From CANKHA01 sp963731585 (GTDB lineage: Bacteria; Pseudomonadota; Alphaproteobacteria; Rhizobiales; Xanthobacteraceae), in the NCBI GenBank assembly GCA_963731585.1, contig CAVSWC010000003.1, forward strand, positions 434,001 through 498,000: a stretch of 64,000 bases of DNA, in the 5' to 3' direction. The translations under genes and the position numbers were made by a program. The notes under the pieces are model-generated. The model saw nothing but the letters and a program-made list of their open reading frames with translations, was not told the DNA's origin and did not search any database. This document shows, piece by piece, positions 45,201 to 55,324 of this stretch. The stretch's first letter is position 1. Each line of letters starts with the position of its first letter.

Positions 45201-45601
45201 ATCACCGCCGCTTGCGGGCGCGGGTGGCATCCAGCGCGACCACCTTGCGGCGGGGCGGCGGACGCGGGGACCGGATGCAGCTTATGCAGCTTCGGCATCT
45301 TCTCGGCGATACCCATCAGCTTCTCCCGCCGCGCCATCTCATCCCAGACATCCTGCGGCTGCACGCCGGCGGAAACCCAGAGTACGACCAGATTGTAGAT
45401 GAGGTCCGCGCTCTCGCGCACGACGGCGTCGCTGTGGCCATTCATGGCATCGATGACGACCTCGACGGCTTCCTCAGCCAGCTTCTTGGCCATCTTCGCC
45501 CGGGAGGACTGCAACAGGCGCGCCGTGCGGGAAGCCGACGGGTCCGAGGCCCGGACCGCCAGAACGGCTTCGTGGAGGCGCGCGATAGAATCACTCATCA
45601 T
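45176..45601 (-). CDS. hisE: Phosphoribosyl-ATP diphosphatase
   Basis: HisE hydrolyses phosphoribosyl-ATP in the second step of histidine synthesis. The all-alpha NTP-pyrophosphatase signature reads KKLAEEAVEVVIDAM (metal-binding Glu residues) and ESADLIYNLVVLW. At 141 residues it is about 30 longer than usual, and the tail after LMGIAEKMPK is low-complexity and ends in a dispersed repeat. It is detached from hisA/hisF here. Functional core intact. Confidence 0.85.
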   Translation of the reverse strand: MMSDSIARLHEAVLAVRASDPSASRTARLLQSSRAKMAKKLAEEAVEVVIDAMNGHSDAVVRESADLIYNLVVLWVSAGVQPQDVWDEMARREKLMGIAEKMPKLHKLHPVPASAAPPQGGRAGCHPRPQAAVIAALVPPI

Positions 45602-45818
45602 GCCAGCCTACAGCGAGACGAACGAGAAATTGTTAACGCTTGGTCATGCGGCCAAAATTCGTATGACGGCAGCGCCCGACCTGGGCATTACACCTGCGCA
45701 ATGAGGCATCCAGCGCGGCGTTAGGCATGCAGCGTCAATTTGTCATTCCGGTCTTGCTCTTTGGATTGCCATGATCTTTTGTGAAAACCGGCTCCGTGGG
45801 GGACCGGAAGGAAGAACG

Positions 45819-46866
45819 ATGGGCTTCCGTCATCTCACGCTCGCTCGCGCCGGGTTAGCCGCCGCGGCCATTCTGGCCGCCGCCTTCGCCACCCCCGCGG
45901 CAGCGCAACAATCGATCAAGGTCGCCCTCGAAGGCAGCTTGACGGGAGCCTATGCGCCTTTCCTGGTGGCGGAGGACCGGGGCTTCTATCGCGCGGAAGC
46001 GCTGGACGTCACCATCGAGGCCATGGCCTCCCCGCCCGACGCCATCAGCCGCATCGCCAACGGAATGGCCGATATCGGGCTGGGCGACATTAATGCCGTG
46101 ATGCGGTTCCGCGAGCAGAATCCCGGTGCGCCGCTGAAAGCGGTGTTCATGGTTTACAACAAGCCGCCTTACGCGGTGGTCACGCGCAAGAGCCGCGGCA
46201 TCGCCAAACCAAAAGACCTGGAAGGCAAGCGCATCGGCGCCCCACCGGGTGAAATGGCAACCGCGCTGTGGCCGATTTTCGCCAAGCTCAACGACATCGA
46301 CACCGCCAAGGTGAAAATCGAAAACCTTGCCGCGGCCGTGCGAGAGCCGATGCTCGCCGCCGGCCAGATCGACGCCTTCACCGGCACCTCGTTCTCCGCC
46401 TATCTCAGCCTCAAAGAGCGCGGTGTTCCGCTCGACGATCTGCTGATCCTGCAGATGGCGGATTTTGGCCTACCGCTCTACGGCGATGCCATCATCGTTA
46501 ACAGCTCCTTTGCGGCGGAGCACCCAGATGCGCTGAAGGGATTTCTGCGCGCCTTTCTCAAGGGCCTCCGGGAGACTGTCCGGGGGCCGGCACGCGCGGT
46601 GGAATCTGTGCTCAAGCGGAACGATAGCGCGCACAAGGACATTGAGTTGGAGCGCCTGCGCATGGTGATCCGGGACGATCATCGTCACGAAAGAAGTGCA
46701 GGCTAACGGATTGGGTGGCGTCGATCCTGAGCGGCTTGCGAGCGGGATCGACCTGTTGACGCAAAGCTTCAAGCCCAAGGTAAAAATTGAACCGTCGGAC
46801 TTATTCGATGCATCGTTCCTACCGCCCCCCGCCGAACGCCGGATCGTGCCTGCGAAGCCTGGCTAG
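45819..46866 (+). pseudogene. NMT1/SsuA-type ABC transporter substrate-binding protein, single frame break
   Basis: A signal peptide (ends ATPAAAQQ) precedes an NMT1/THI5-like periplasmic binding fold with YAPFLVAEDRGFYRAEALDV near residue 45, MASPPDAISRIANG and the hinge KDLEGKRIGAP. Near 46680 a +1 shift diverts the frame; the restored end IVTKEVQANGLGGVDPERLA continues to TAG at 46864-46866 (about 349 residues). Ribosome site GGAAG is before ATG 45819. Ligands of such proteins include nitrate, sulfonates and pyrimidines. No permease or ATPase gene is adjacent. Confidence 0.8.
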
Positions 46867-47018
46867 GCCGAACTTTAGTCCCTTTTCTGACAGACAAAAG
46901 GCAAGACATGGAGCGGGCTTGCGGAAATTAATTCTTCGCAGCACCGGCTCGGTTATAATCCGCCCGTGGAACTGACTCAGTTTCGACGCCCGAGAGCAAC
47001 AGGACCGGACCGCGACCA

Positions 47019-48368
47019 GTGATTCTTTGTGCAAAGATCGTGATCGTTGCCGTGCTTTTCGGCGTTACCAGCGCCGTTGCCACGATGCCGGCTTCCGCCG
47101 ACGCCCAGCTCCTGATCGAGGCCGAAAGCGGCAAGGTGCTGCACGCGGAAAACGCAACCTATCCCTGGTATCCGGCTTCGCTCACCAAATTAATGACGCT
47201 CTATGTGACGCTGCAGGCGATGCGCGAGCGCCGCGTCACCGCCGACACGATGATCACCGTTTCGGCCCGCGCCGCCACGGAAGCGCCGGCCAAGATGGGA
47301 TTCCCGGCGGGCACCCAGCTCACGCTCGACAATGCGCTGAAGATGATGATGGTGAGGTCGGCCAACGACGTGGCGGTCACCGTCGCCGAAGGCATTTCCG
47401 GCTCGGTGGAGAAATTCTCCGACGAGATGAACAGCGCGGCTCGCCGCCTTGGCATGATGCAATCGAATTTTGTCAATCCGAACGGGTTGCCGGCCGACAG
47501 CCAGATCAGCTCGGCGCGCGATCTCGGCATCCTGGCGCGCGCGCTGATCCGCGATTTCCCGCAATACGGATTCTACTGGCACATCCCGGCCATCCGTTTC
47601 GGCAAGCGGGTGACGCGCAATTATAACAGGCTGATCAGCCGCTACCCCGGGGCTGACGGCATGAAGACCGGCTATATCTGCGCCTCCGGCTTCAACCTGG
47701 TCGCCACCGCCACGCGCAACGGCAAGCAGCTGATCGCGGTCGTGCTGGGCGCGCCCTCCTCCACCATGCGCGCGGAAAAGGCGGCCAAGCTTCTGGAGCG
47801 CGGCTTCAACGGCAATGGCTTGGCCTGGCTGCGCCCTTCGCTCGGCAGCGTGGACCGGCTGGTGCCGATCGCCGCGGCGCCGCCCAATATGCGCGAGGAG
47901 ATGTGCGTCAATCGCAAGAAGCCCGCGAGCGAAACCGATGAGGACGACGACGCCGAAACCGGCGTCGGCGCCGAAGGTCCCGATGGCGATGGTACCGGCA
48001 ATGGCCCCCGCAGATCGCTGCTCTCCAGCCTGCTGCCGCTATCCAAGGATTTCTCGCTCGCCGCCTTCCCGGTGCTGCCGGTCGAACCGATCGAGGTCTT
48101 TGTCGGCCCGCCGAAACAGTCGGCGCGGGTCGCCTCCGGCGCCACCACCGGCGCCAAGCCGATCGCGGTGACGCCGGTGCAGACGGCCGCCGCTGGCAGG
48201 CCGGGCGAGGTGAAGGCAGGATCGGCGCCCGCGGTCTGGACCAGCCTGACGGCTACGCCGCTGGCGCATGCGGCGCCGCCCGCCATGTCGACGGCGCTGT
48301 CGGAAACGCCGGTCACCGTGCCGCTGCCGCGCTCGCGGCCCGCCAGCCTCAAGCCGCCGGACCAGTAA
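47019..48368 (+). CDS. dacC: D-alanyl-D-alanine carboxypeptidase (penicillin-binding protein 5/6 type)
   Basis: The 449-residue periplasmic serine peptidase trims peptidoglycan stem peptides. A signal peptide (ends ASA) is followed by active-site motif SLTK, SAN triad and KTGYIC, in the correct order and spacing. The C-terminal 180 residues are an Asp/Glu then Pro/Ala-rich linker rather than the usual PBP5 C-terminal domain and membrane anchor. The start is the GTG at 47019. Confidence 0.9.
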   Translation: MILCAKIVIVAVLFGVTSAVATMPASADAQLLIEAESGKVLHAENATYPWYPASLTKLMTLYVTLQAMRERRVTADTMITVSARAATEAPAKMGFPAGTQLTLDNALKMMMVRSANDVAVTVAEGISGSVEKFSDEMNSAARRLGMMQSNFVNPNGLPADSQISSARDLGILARALIRDFPQYGFYWHIPAIRFGKRVTRNYNRLISRYPGADGMKTGYICASGFNLVATATRNGKQLIAVVLGAPSSTMRAEKAAKLLERGFNGNGLAWLRPSLGSVDRLVPIAAAPPNMREEMCVNRKKPASETDEDDDAETGVGAEGPDGDGTGNGPRRSLLSSLLPLSKDFSLAAFPVLPVEPIEVFVGPPKQSARVASGATTGAKPIAVTPVQTAAAGRPGEVKAGSAPAVWTSLTATPLAHAAPPAMSTALSETPVTVPLPRSRPASLKPPDQ

Positions 48369-48489
48369 AGCGCCTCGCCCGCCTGTGGTGCCGCAGGCGT
48401 TGAGAGCTTGCCACCTTATTGCGCTTTGCCGCATCTTTCCCAATTGCGGGTTCCGCACCGCGCGGCGATTCGCGGCACAAGGAAGCGCG

Positions 48490-50192
48490 ATGGAGCGCAT
48501 CTGGCTCAAGGAATACCCGGCAGGCGTTCCCGCCGACATCGACCCGTCGCGCTGGCCGTCTCTCGTTGCGATGATGGAAGAAAGCTTCGGCCGCTTCAGC
48601 GCCGAAGAGGCGTTCATCGGAATGGGCAAGGCGATCACTTACGCCGAGCTCGAGCATCTCTCGCGTGCCTTCGCCGCCTGGCTGCAAGATAAAGGACTGA
48701 GGCCAGGCACGCGCATCGCGCTGATGATGCCTAACGTGCTGCAATATCCTGTCGCGATCACCGGCGCGCTGCGCGCGGGCCTGACCGTGGTGAATGTCAA
48801 TCCGCTCTATACGCCGCGCGAGCTGGAATTTCAGCTCAAGGACTCCGGCGCGGAAGCGATCGTGGTGCTGGAGAATTTTGCCGCCACGGTCCAGCACGCG
48901 CTGCCGCATTCATCCATCAAGCATGTGGTGCTGGCGCGCATGGGCGACATGCTCGGAATACTGAAAGGCACGCTGGTCAATCTGGTGGTGCGCCATGTGA
49001 AGAAGATGGTGCCGGCCTATGACCTGCCGCACGCAACCGCCTTCAACGACGCTATCGCCGCCGGGAGCGGGATGAAGCTTATCAAGCCGGCGATCGCTCC
49101 CGAGGATATTGCCTTCCTTCAATACACCGGCGGCACCACCGGAGTGCGCCAAGGGCGCCATGCTCACCCACCGCAACCTGATTGCCAACACGTTGCAAGT
49201 CGAAGCCTGGCAGCAGCCGATGCTGGCGAAACGAACCGCAGGTCGAGCATCTGCGGATCGTCGCTGCTTTGCCGCTCTATCACATCTTCGCGCTGACGGT
49301 TTGTTATCTGGCGGCGATCCGCATGGGCTCGGTCAGTTTGCTGATTCCGAACCCGCGCGACCTGCCAAGCCTGATCAAGGAGTTGCGCAGCTTTAAGGTG
49401 AACTCATTCCCGGGCGTGAACACGCTCTACAACGCGCTTTTGAATCATCCGGATTTCGGCCAGATCGACTGGAGCATGCTGAAATGCTCGATCGGCGGCG
49501 GCATGGCCGTGCAGCGATCAGTGGCTGACCGCTGGCTGAAAGCGACCGGCTGTCCGCTGCTCGAAGGTTACGGACTTTCGGAAACCGCGCCGGTGCTGAC
49601 CTGCACCCGCGGCGACAGCGAAGTCTGGACAGGCAGCATCGGCCTGCCGCTATCCTCGACGGAAATCGTCATCCGCGACGATAATGACCGTGACCTGCCG
49701 CTCGGGCCAGCCGGGCGAAATTTGCGCCCGCGGCCCGCAGGTGATGCCGGGCTATTGGCAGCGGCCCGACGAGACGGCGAAGGTAATGAGCGCCGACGGT
49801 TTCTTTCACACCGGCGACATCGGCGTGATGGACGCCAAGGGAGCAGATCACCATCGTGGACCGCAAGAAGGACATGATCCTCGTTTCAGGATTCAAGGTG
49901 TTTCCGAACGAAGTGGAAGCCGTGGTCGCGGGTCATCCCGGCGTGCTGGAATGCGCCGTGGTCGGCTTGCCCGACGAGCGCATGGGGGAATCGGTGAATC
50001 TTTTCGTGGTGAAGAAGGATCCTCAACCTCACCGCCGAAGCGCTGCGCAAGTTCTGCGCCACCCAGCTCACGCATTACAAAATTCCAAGACGCATCGAAT
50101 TCCGCAGCGAACTGCCGAAATCGAATGTCGGCAAGATCCTGCGGCGTGCCTTGCGCGACGAAATTTTGGGCCCCAAGACGGAGGCTGCGTGA
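48490..50192 (+). pseudogene. fadD: Long-chain acyl-CoA synthetase, five frame breaks
   Basis: The restored protein is about 566 residues of the ANL superfamily, which activates fatty acids with ATP and CoA. Motifs seen across frames: YTGGTTGVAKGAMLTH (A3 loop), LEGYGLSETAPV (A5), TGDIGVMDAKG (A7), DRKKDMILVSGFKVFPNEVE (A8) and PKSNVGKILRR (A10). The frame is shifted at about 49147, 49232, 49707, 49844 and 50024; each is repaired by removing one base. The first 650 bases are clean. As written no functional enzyme results. Fits beta-oxidation with ETF and Hbd. Confidence 0.9.
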
Positions 50193-50195
50193 GGT

Positions 50196-50751
50196 ATGAC
50201 CGATGCTTCGCTTGCCACGCCTGCGCAAGTGCTCGACTTCTGGTTCGCCGCGGGCCCGCAGAAATGGTTTTCCAAAGACGATGGATTCGACGCGGCAATC
50301 CGCCAGCGCTTCCTGCCGACCTATGAAGCTGCCGCCGCGGGGCGCCTGGGCGATTGGGAAGCCACGCCCGAAGCTGCCTTGGCCCTGTTGATCGTGCTCG
50401 ATCAGTTTCCGCGCAACATGTTTCGCGGCTCGCCGCGCTCCTACGCCGCCGACGCGCTCGCGCTGACCGTGGCGAAGCATGCCGTGGCCCGGGGATTCGA
50501 TCAAAAGCTGGAATTGGCCAAGCGCAATTTCTTCTACCTGCCCTTCCAGCATTCGGAAAACCTTGTCGACCAGGAACGTTGCGTCGAGCTCAGCCGGCAG
50601 TATTCCGACGCGGAGGGCGTGAAATGGGCCGAACTGCATGCTGACATCATCCGCCGGTTTGGCCGCTTCCCGCACCGCAATGCGCGTCCTCGGCCGCGTC
50701 AGCACGCCGGAGGAGCAGGCGTTTCTCGATGCCGGCGGCTTCGCCGGGTGA
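50196..50751 (+). pseudogene. DUF924 family protein, C-terminal frame break
   Basis: The 184-residue cytoplasmic helical protein is of the DUF924 family, recognised by VLDFWFAAGPQKWF at the start, LIVLDQFPRNMFRG and FFYLPFQHSE in the middle, and FGRFPHRNA near the end. At about 50685 a +1 shift occurs just after RNA; restored, it reads VLGRVSTPEEQAFLDAG and ends at 50751. Function is unknown. It starts 3 bases after the fadD stop. Confidence 0.8.
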
Positions 50752-50878
50752 CTACCCGAAAAGCCTAGCCCAACGTGGTTGACCGTGACCTGCAAACGGG
50801 GCGACAGTATCGCCATAATCAAACGTGGCAGCCGGCCCGCACTCGCGGCCAAGGCAAGCCGCGGCAACGGAGGAGCCG

Positions 50879-51844
50879 ATGTCCCACTTCAGCAAGCTTG
50901 TTTCCGGAACCATCGCCGCCGGATTGTTCGCCATGATGGCGAGTACGGCGTTTGCGCAATTAGGCGAACTGAAACTGATCGCGCCGGCCGCGCCGGGCGG
51001 CGGATGGGACCAGACCGCGCGTTCGATGCAGTCGGCACTGGTGGCCTCCGGCGCAGCGAAAAACGTCCAGGTGACGAACATTCCAGGCGCCGGCGGGACC
51101 GTCGGCCTTGCACAGTTCGTCAACAGCAAGGATCCGAACACGATGATGGTCAACGGCTTCGTCATGGTCGGTGCCATCCTGCTCAACAAATCGCCGGTTT
51201 CGCTCGACCAGGTGACGCCGATCGCGAAGCTGACCGAAGAAACGGTGGTGGTCGTGGTCAACGCGGACTCGCCGATCAAGAGCGCCAAGGATCTGGCCGC
51301 CGCGATCAAGGCCGATGTGAGCAAAGTGACGTTCGGCGGCGGTTCGGCTGGCAGCGTCGATCACATCCTCGCCGCGCAGATCGTCAAGGCGGCGGGCGCC
51401 GATCCCGCCAAGGTCAACTACATTCCCTTCTCCGGCGGCGGCGAATCGATCGCCGCCGTCCTCGGCGGCAAAGTGACTGCCGGCATCTCCGGCTACGCCG
51501 AATACGAAGGGCAGATCAAAGCCGGCAAGATGCGCGCCCTCGGAATCAGCTCAGAGAAAAAGATGGCCAGCATCCCCGTGCCCACGCTGAAGGAACAGGG
51601 CCTCGACGCGGTGATCACCAACTGGCGCTCGGTCGTGGCGGCGCCCGGGATTTCCGCCGATGACAAGAAGAAGCTCGCCGCCGCGGTCGACAAGATGGTG
51701 AAGTCCGACGCCTGGAAGGAAGTCCTCAAGCAGAAGGGCTGGGACGACGCCTATATGTCCGGTGACGACTTCGCCAAGTTCCTGAAGACTGAGCAGGCGC
51801 GGGTCAGCGAAGTCATGAAGACCATCGGTCTGGTAAAGTCCTGA
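50879..51844 (+). CDS. tctC: Tripartite tricarboxylate transporter substrate-binding protein (TctC)
   Basis: The 321-residue periplasmic binding protein has a signal peptide ending ASTAFAQ, AAPGGGWDQTARSMQ in the ligand loop, TNIPGAGGTVGLAQFV and a C-terminal KSDAWKEVLKQKGWDD. A GGAGGAG ribosome site sits just upstream of ATG 50879. This is a true operon with tctB and tctA. A GC-rich stem-loop follows before tctB. Confidence 0.92.
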   Translation: MSHFSKLVSGTIAAGLFAMMASTAFAQLGELKLIAPAAPGGGWDQTARSMQSALVASGAAKNVQVTNIPGAGGTVGLAQFVNSKDPNTMMVNGFVMVGAILLNKSPVSLDQVTPIAKLTEETVVVVVNADSPIKSAKDLAAAIKADVSKVTFGGGSAGSVDHILAAQIVKAAGADPAKVNYIPFSGGGESIAAVLGGKVTAGISGYAEYEGQIKAGKMRALGISSEKKMASIPVPTLKEQGLDAVITNWRSVVAAPGISADDKKKLAAAVDKMVKSDAWKEVLKQKGWDDAYMSGDDFAKFLKTEQARVSEVMKTIGLVKS

Positions 51845-51857
51845 GATATCGTCCCGG

Positions 51858-51885
51858 CGGCGCGGCGCGCAACCGCGTCGCGCCG
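51858..51885 (+). promoter_or_regulatory. GC-rich stem-loop between tctC and tctB
   Basis: A 12-base arm pair (CGGCGCGGCGCG against CGCGTCGCGCCG, one mismatch) encloses the loop CAAC. No T-tract follows. Stem-loops in this position can stabilise the upstream mRNA and raise the binding protein relative to the permeases. Confidence 0.55.
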
Positions 51886-51908
51886 TCCGGAGAAAGTGGG
51901 GGGCGGCC

Positions 51909-52394
51909 TTGCAGGTAACGCGCGAGCGTCGAATAGACCCGGCTGGGCTTGCAATCGGCGCATTGCTCGCGGTCTTGGCAATCGTGATCGCCTGGGACAC
52001 CAGCAATCTCACGCTCACGTCGGTCTATGGCGTTGGCCCGAAGGCCATGCCCTACATCGTTTCCATCGGACTGGCCGTCCTGGCAGCGGGCAACTTCATC
52101 AACGGCTTGAAAGGCGACCTGCCCGTCCGGGAGGAGATCAGCGTCCAGCCGATCCTGCGCGTCCTTGGCGGGCTCGCCGCCTTGATCGCCGTGATCGGGT
52201 TCGGCGGAGGTTTTGTCATTGCCACCACGCTCCTTTTTGCCATGACCGCGGCGGCCTTCGGCCGCAAGGCCTTCCACATCGACCTGCTGATCGGCCTCGC
52301 ACTCGCCACCGTGGTCTATCTCATCTTCTCGAAGTTGCTTGCGCTTTCGCTGCCTTCCGGGCCGCTCGAGCGAGTGTTCGACACGTTGTTCTGA
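51909..52394 (+). CDS. tctB: Tripartite tricarboxylate transporter small subunit TctB
   Basis: The 161-residue inner-membrane protein has four hydrophobic helices with the TctB pattern (first helix IGALLAVLAIVIAW, last helix LIGLALATVVYLIF). The start is TTG at 51909. It lies between tctC and tctA in the same operon. Confidence 0.85.
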   Translation: MQVTRERRIDPAGLAIGALLAVLAIVIAWDTSNLTLTSVYGVGPKAMPYIVSIGLAVLAAGNFINGLKGDLPVREEISVQPILRVLGGLAALIAVIGFGGGFVIATTLLFAMTAAAFGRKAFHIDLLIGLALATVVYLIFSKLLALSLPSGPLERVFDTLF

Positions 52395-52407
52395 AAGCCC
52401 GCCCCGC

Positions 52408-53907
52408 ATGGATGCACTTGTCTCTCTCGCTCAGGGTCTCACGGTCGCGATCCAACCGGCGAATCTGCTGTTTGCCTTCATCGGCGTGATGCTCGGCACC
52501 GCCGTCGGCGTGCTGCCGGGCATCGGCCCGGCGCTGACGCTCGCGCTCCTGCTGCCTGTCACGGCCAAGTTCGATCCCGCCAGCGCGCTGATCATGTTCG
52601 CCGGCGTCTATTACGGCGGGATGTATGGCGGCTCGACCACCGCCATCCTGATCAACACGCCGGGAGAAACGGCCTCGCTCGCCACCGCGCTGGAAGGCAA
52701 CAAGATGGCGAAAGCCGGCCGCGGCGGACCGGCGCTCGCGACTGCCGCCATCGGCTCCTTCGTCGCCGGCACGCTCGCCACCGTCGGCATCGTTTTCCTG
52801 GCGCCCTGGCTGGTGCGGATCGCCATCCAGTTCGGGCCGGAGGATTATTTCGCGCTGATGTGCGTCGCCTTCGTCACGGTGTCCGCGACTTTCGGCAACT
52901 CGCCGGTACGCGGACTGACCAGCCTTTTCGTCGGCCTGGCGCTGGGACTTGTGGGTATCGACATCCTGACCGGACAGGCCCGGCTCACCTTCGGCGTGCC
53001 GGAGCTGCTCGACGGCATCGAGATAACGACGCTCGCCGTCGGATTATTTGCCGTGGGAGAAGCGCTCTACATCGCATCGCGCAAGGGCGAGCATCAGGAG
53101 AAGCTTGAGCCGGTACGAGGCTCGCTATGGATGACCAAGGAAGACTGGCAGCGCTCCTGGAAACCCTGGCTGCGCGGCACGGCTTTCGGCTTCCCGATCG
53201 GCGCGCTGCCCGCAGGCGGCGCGGAAATCCCGACTTTCCTGTCCTATTCGACGGAAAAACGTTTGACTAAGTATCCAAAGCAATTCGGCCATGGCGCCAT
53301 TGAAGGCGTGGCCGGCCCGGAAGCCGCCAACAACGCTTCCGCCGCCGGCACGCTGGTGCCGCTGCTCACGCTCGGCCTGCCGACCTCCGCCACCGCCGCG
53401 ATGATGCTGGCCGGCTTCCAGCAGTACAATCTCAACCCCGGGCCGCTCCTCTTCGCCGACAAGCCGGAACTGGTGTGGGGCCTGATCGCCAGCCTCTTCA
53501 TCGCCAATATGATGCTGGTGGTGCTGAACCTGCCGCTGGTCGGCCTCTGGGTGCGGCTTCTCGCAATACCGCAGCCCTGGCTCTATGGCGGCATCCTGGT
53601 CTTCGCCACCATGGGCACAATCGCCGCCAATCCCTCGGTCGTGGAGCTGATCCAGCTCGTGGTGTTCGGCATCATGGGTTTCTTCATGCGGCGCTTTGAT
53701 TTCCCGATCGCCCCGGTGGTCGTCGGCCTCATTCTCGGTCCCATCGCCGAAGCGCAGTTGCGCCGGGCCCTGTCGATCAGCCTCGGGGACCCGATGGTGC
53801 TGCTGCAAAGCCCGCTATCCGCCACTCTGCTCGCCATCGCCCTGATCGCGCTGGTTGCGCCGTTTGTATTACGCGGTACGGGGCGGCTGAAGGCGAGCGA
53901 GGACTAA
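52408..53907 (+). CDS. tctA: Tripartite tricarboxylate transporter large permease TctA
   Basis: The 499-residue permease has about 12 helices, GVLPGIGPALTLALLLPVTA near residue 35, YYGGMYGGSTTAILINTPGE near 70, GALPAGGAEIPTFLSYSTEK in the middle and EAANNASAAGTLVPLLTLGL. ATG 52408 fits; the preceding in-frame stretch from 52339 belongs to the tctB end. It differs from the paralogue at 29616, so it is a separate system and not a tandem duplicate. Confidence 0.95.
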   Translation: MDALVSLAQGLTVAIQPANLLFAFIGVMLGTAVGVLPGIGPALTLALLLPVTAKFDPASALIMFAGVYYGGMYGGSTTAILINTPGETASLATALEGNKMAKAGRGGPALATAAIGSFVAGTLATVGIVFLAPWLVRIAIQFGPEDYFALMCVAFVTVSATFGNSPVRGLTSLFVGLALGLVGIDILTGQARLTFGVPELLDGIEITTLAVGLFAVGEALYIASRKGEHQEKLEPVRGSLWMTKEDWQRSWKPWLRGTAFGFPIGALPAGGAEIPTFLSYSTEKRLTKYPKQFGHGAIEGVAGPEAANNASAAGTLVPLLTLGLPTSATAAMMLAGFQQYNLNPGPLLFADKPELVWGLIASLFIANMMLVVLNLPLVGLWVRLLAIPQPWLYGGILVFATMGTIAANPSVVELIQLVVFGIMGFFMRRFDFPIAPVVVGLILGPIAEAQLRRALSISLGDPMVLLQSPLSATLLAIALIALVAPFVLRGTGRLKASED

Positions 53908-54154
53908 CGAGCCGCGCCTGCGCACAGCGGATGATATTCGGATCAGCCGGCCGGGCAGAGCAAAAACGTAAACGGCGCAGGGCCGGCAAGGCGCAAGTGT
54001 TAACGGCTCCGAACCGTATCTTAAGATTTTCTTGCTAAGACCGGGTCACCGCGCATGCGCGCCGCGCTGGAGACGATTTTGGCCTTGATCGGCACCGCAG
54101 ATAAGCCGCCGTCCGCTCTCGCTTCCGACCAGCACCACCGCGGCCCTGGCCTCG

Positions 54155-55324
54155 ATGCGTCGCGCCTCCGCCGTGGATCGCTATTCGTCGATGAATTTCG
54201 ACGTCGAACTGCGCCCGCTCGCAGAGCTTGCATCGCTCGCCGCTGAATGGCGCTTGCTCGCAGCCCGCGCGCTGGAGCCGAACGTCTTCTACGAGCCCAG
54301 CTTCGCGCTGGCGGCCGCGCCTAGGCTCGGGACGGACGTGCAAGTTGGGCTGGTATGGTCATGCGCGCCGCGACGGCTGGTGGGACTTTTTCCCATTCGC
54401 ATCGAACGGCGCCGCTATGGCATGCCGCTGGCTGTCGTGGTCGGCTGGACCCATGCTTACGCGCCGCTCGGCGCGCCGCTGGTCGATCGCGAGATGGCGG
54501 AACCGGTGATCGCCGCCTGGCTCAGTCATATCGCGGACAATGCCGCGATGCCTGATCTGATGCTCCTGCCGCTGATCGCGCAGACCGGGGCTTTCGCGGC
54601 GACGCTGGCCGATTTGCTCGCGCGCCGCGGTTGCCCGGCGACATCCTTCGACCGTCACCAACGCGCCTTGCTTTTGCCAGGCGATAGCCGCGCCGATTAT
54701 TTCCAGCGCACCATGAGCGGCACGCGGCTCCGCAACATGCGGCGCCGTCATACGCGGCTGCAAGAGCTTGGTGCAGTAACGTTGGAGCTGGCACAGGGGA
54801 GCGAGGCCCTTGCCCGCGGGCTTGAGGACTTCTTCGCCCTCGAAGCCACCGGCTGGAAGGGCCGCGCTGGTACGGCCGCCTCGCAAGATGCGGATATACG
54901 CCCTTTCATCGAGCGCGCGGTCACGGCGCTCGGCAGCGAGGACAAGGTTCTGATCCACCGTCTGCGCGCTGACGGAAAAACCATTGCGGTCACCATTGCG
55001 CTGAAAAGCGGCGATACGGCCTGGGGCTGGAAGGTCGCCTATGACGAGGCCTATGCCGACTATTCTCCGGGCGTGCTCGCAGTCGCGGGCTTGACCGAGA
55101 CGATCCTGGCCGATCCGGCGATCAAACAAGCCGATTCCTGCGCGACGACAACCGATACGATGGCGCTCCGGCTGTGGAACGAGCGCCTGACGATGGCCGA
55201 CTGCCTCTTCACCACCGCCGCGGATGCGGAGTTTTCTTTCGCGCTGGCGTCGCGGCTGGAAGCCTTGCGCCGTGCAGCGATCGCGGTGGCCAAATCAGCG
55301 CGCGACCACCTGAGGCGCCGCTGA
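54155..55324 (+). CDS. GNAT family N-acetyltransferase (BcsL/CelD type)
   Basis: The 389-residue product has a FemAB-like double GNAT layout: an N-terminal fold with FYEPSFALAAAPRLG, and a C-terminal fold with LEDFFALEATGWKGRAGTA and HRLRADGKTIAVTIALKSG. Similar proteins are linked to polysaccharide or cellulose clusters; the acceptor is unknown. The start may be 54155 or the Met at about 54191. Its 3' end overlaps the convergent CAP gene by 30 bases. Confidence 0.8.
   Translation: MRRASAVDRYSSMNFDVELRPLAELASLAAEWRLLAARALEPNVFYEPSFALAAAPRLGTDVQVGLVWSCAPRRLVGLFPIRIERRRYGMPLAVVVGWTHAYAPLGAPLVDREMAEPVIAAWLSHIADNAAMPDLMLLPLIAQTGAFAATLADLLARRGCPATSFDRHQRALLLPGDSRADYFQRTMSGTRLRNMRRRHTRLQELGAVTLELAQGSEALARGLEDFFALEATGWKGRAGTAASQDADIRPFIERAVTALGSEDKVLIHRLRADGKTIAVTIALKSGDTAWGWKVAYDEAYADYSPGVLAVAGLTETILADPAIKQADSCATTTDTMALRLWNERLTMADCLFTTAADAEFSFALASRLEALRRAAIAVAKSARDHLRRR

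Noticed and set aside
48490..50192. Programmed +1 ribosomal frameshifting to explain the broken genes
   Set aside because: Sites share no slippery codon, stop-codon context or internal ribosome-site pattern like prfB, and five events in one fadD would be implausible. Kept only as a remote alternative.
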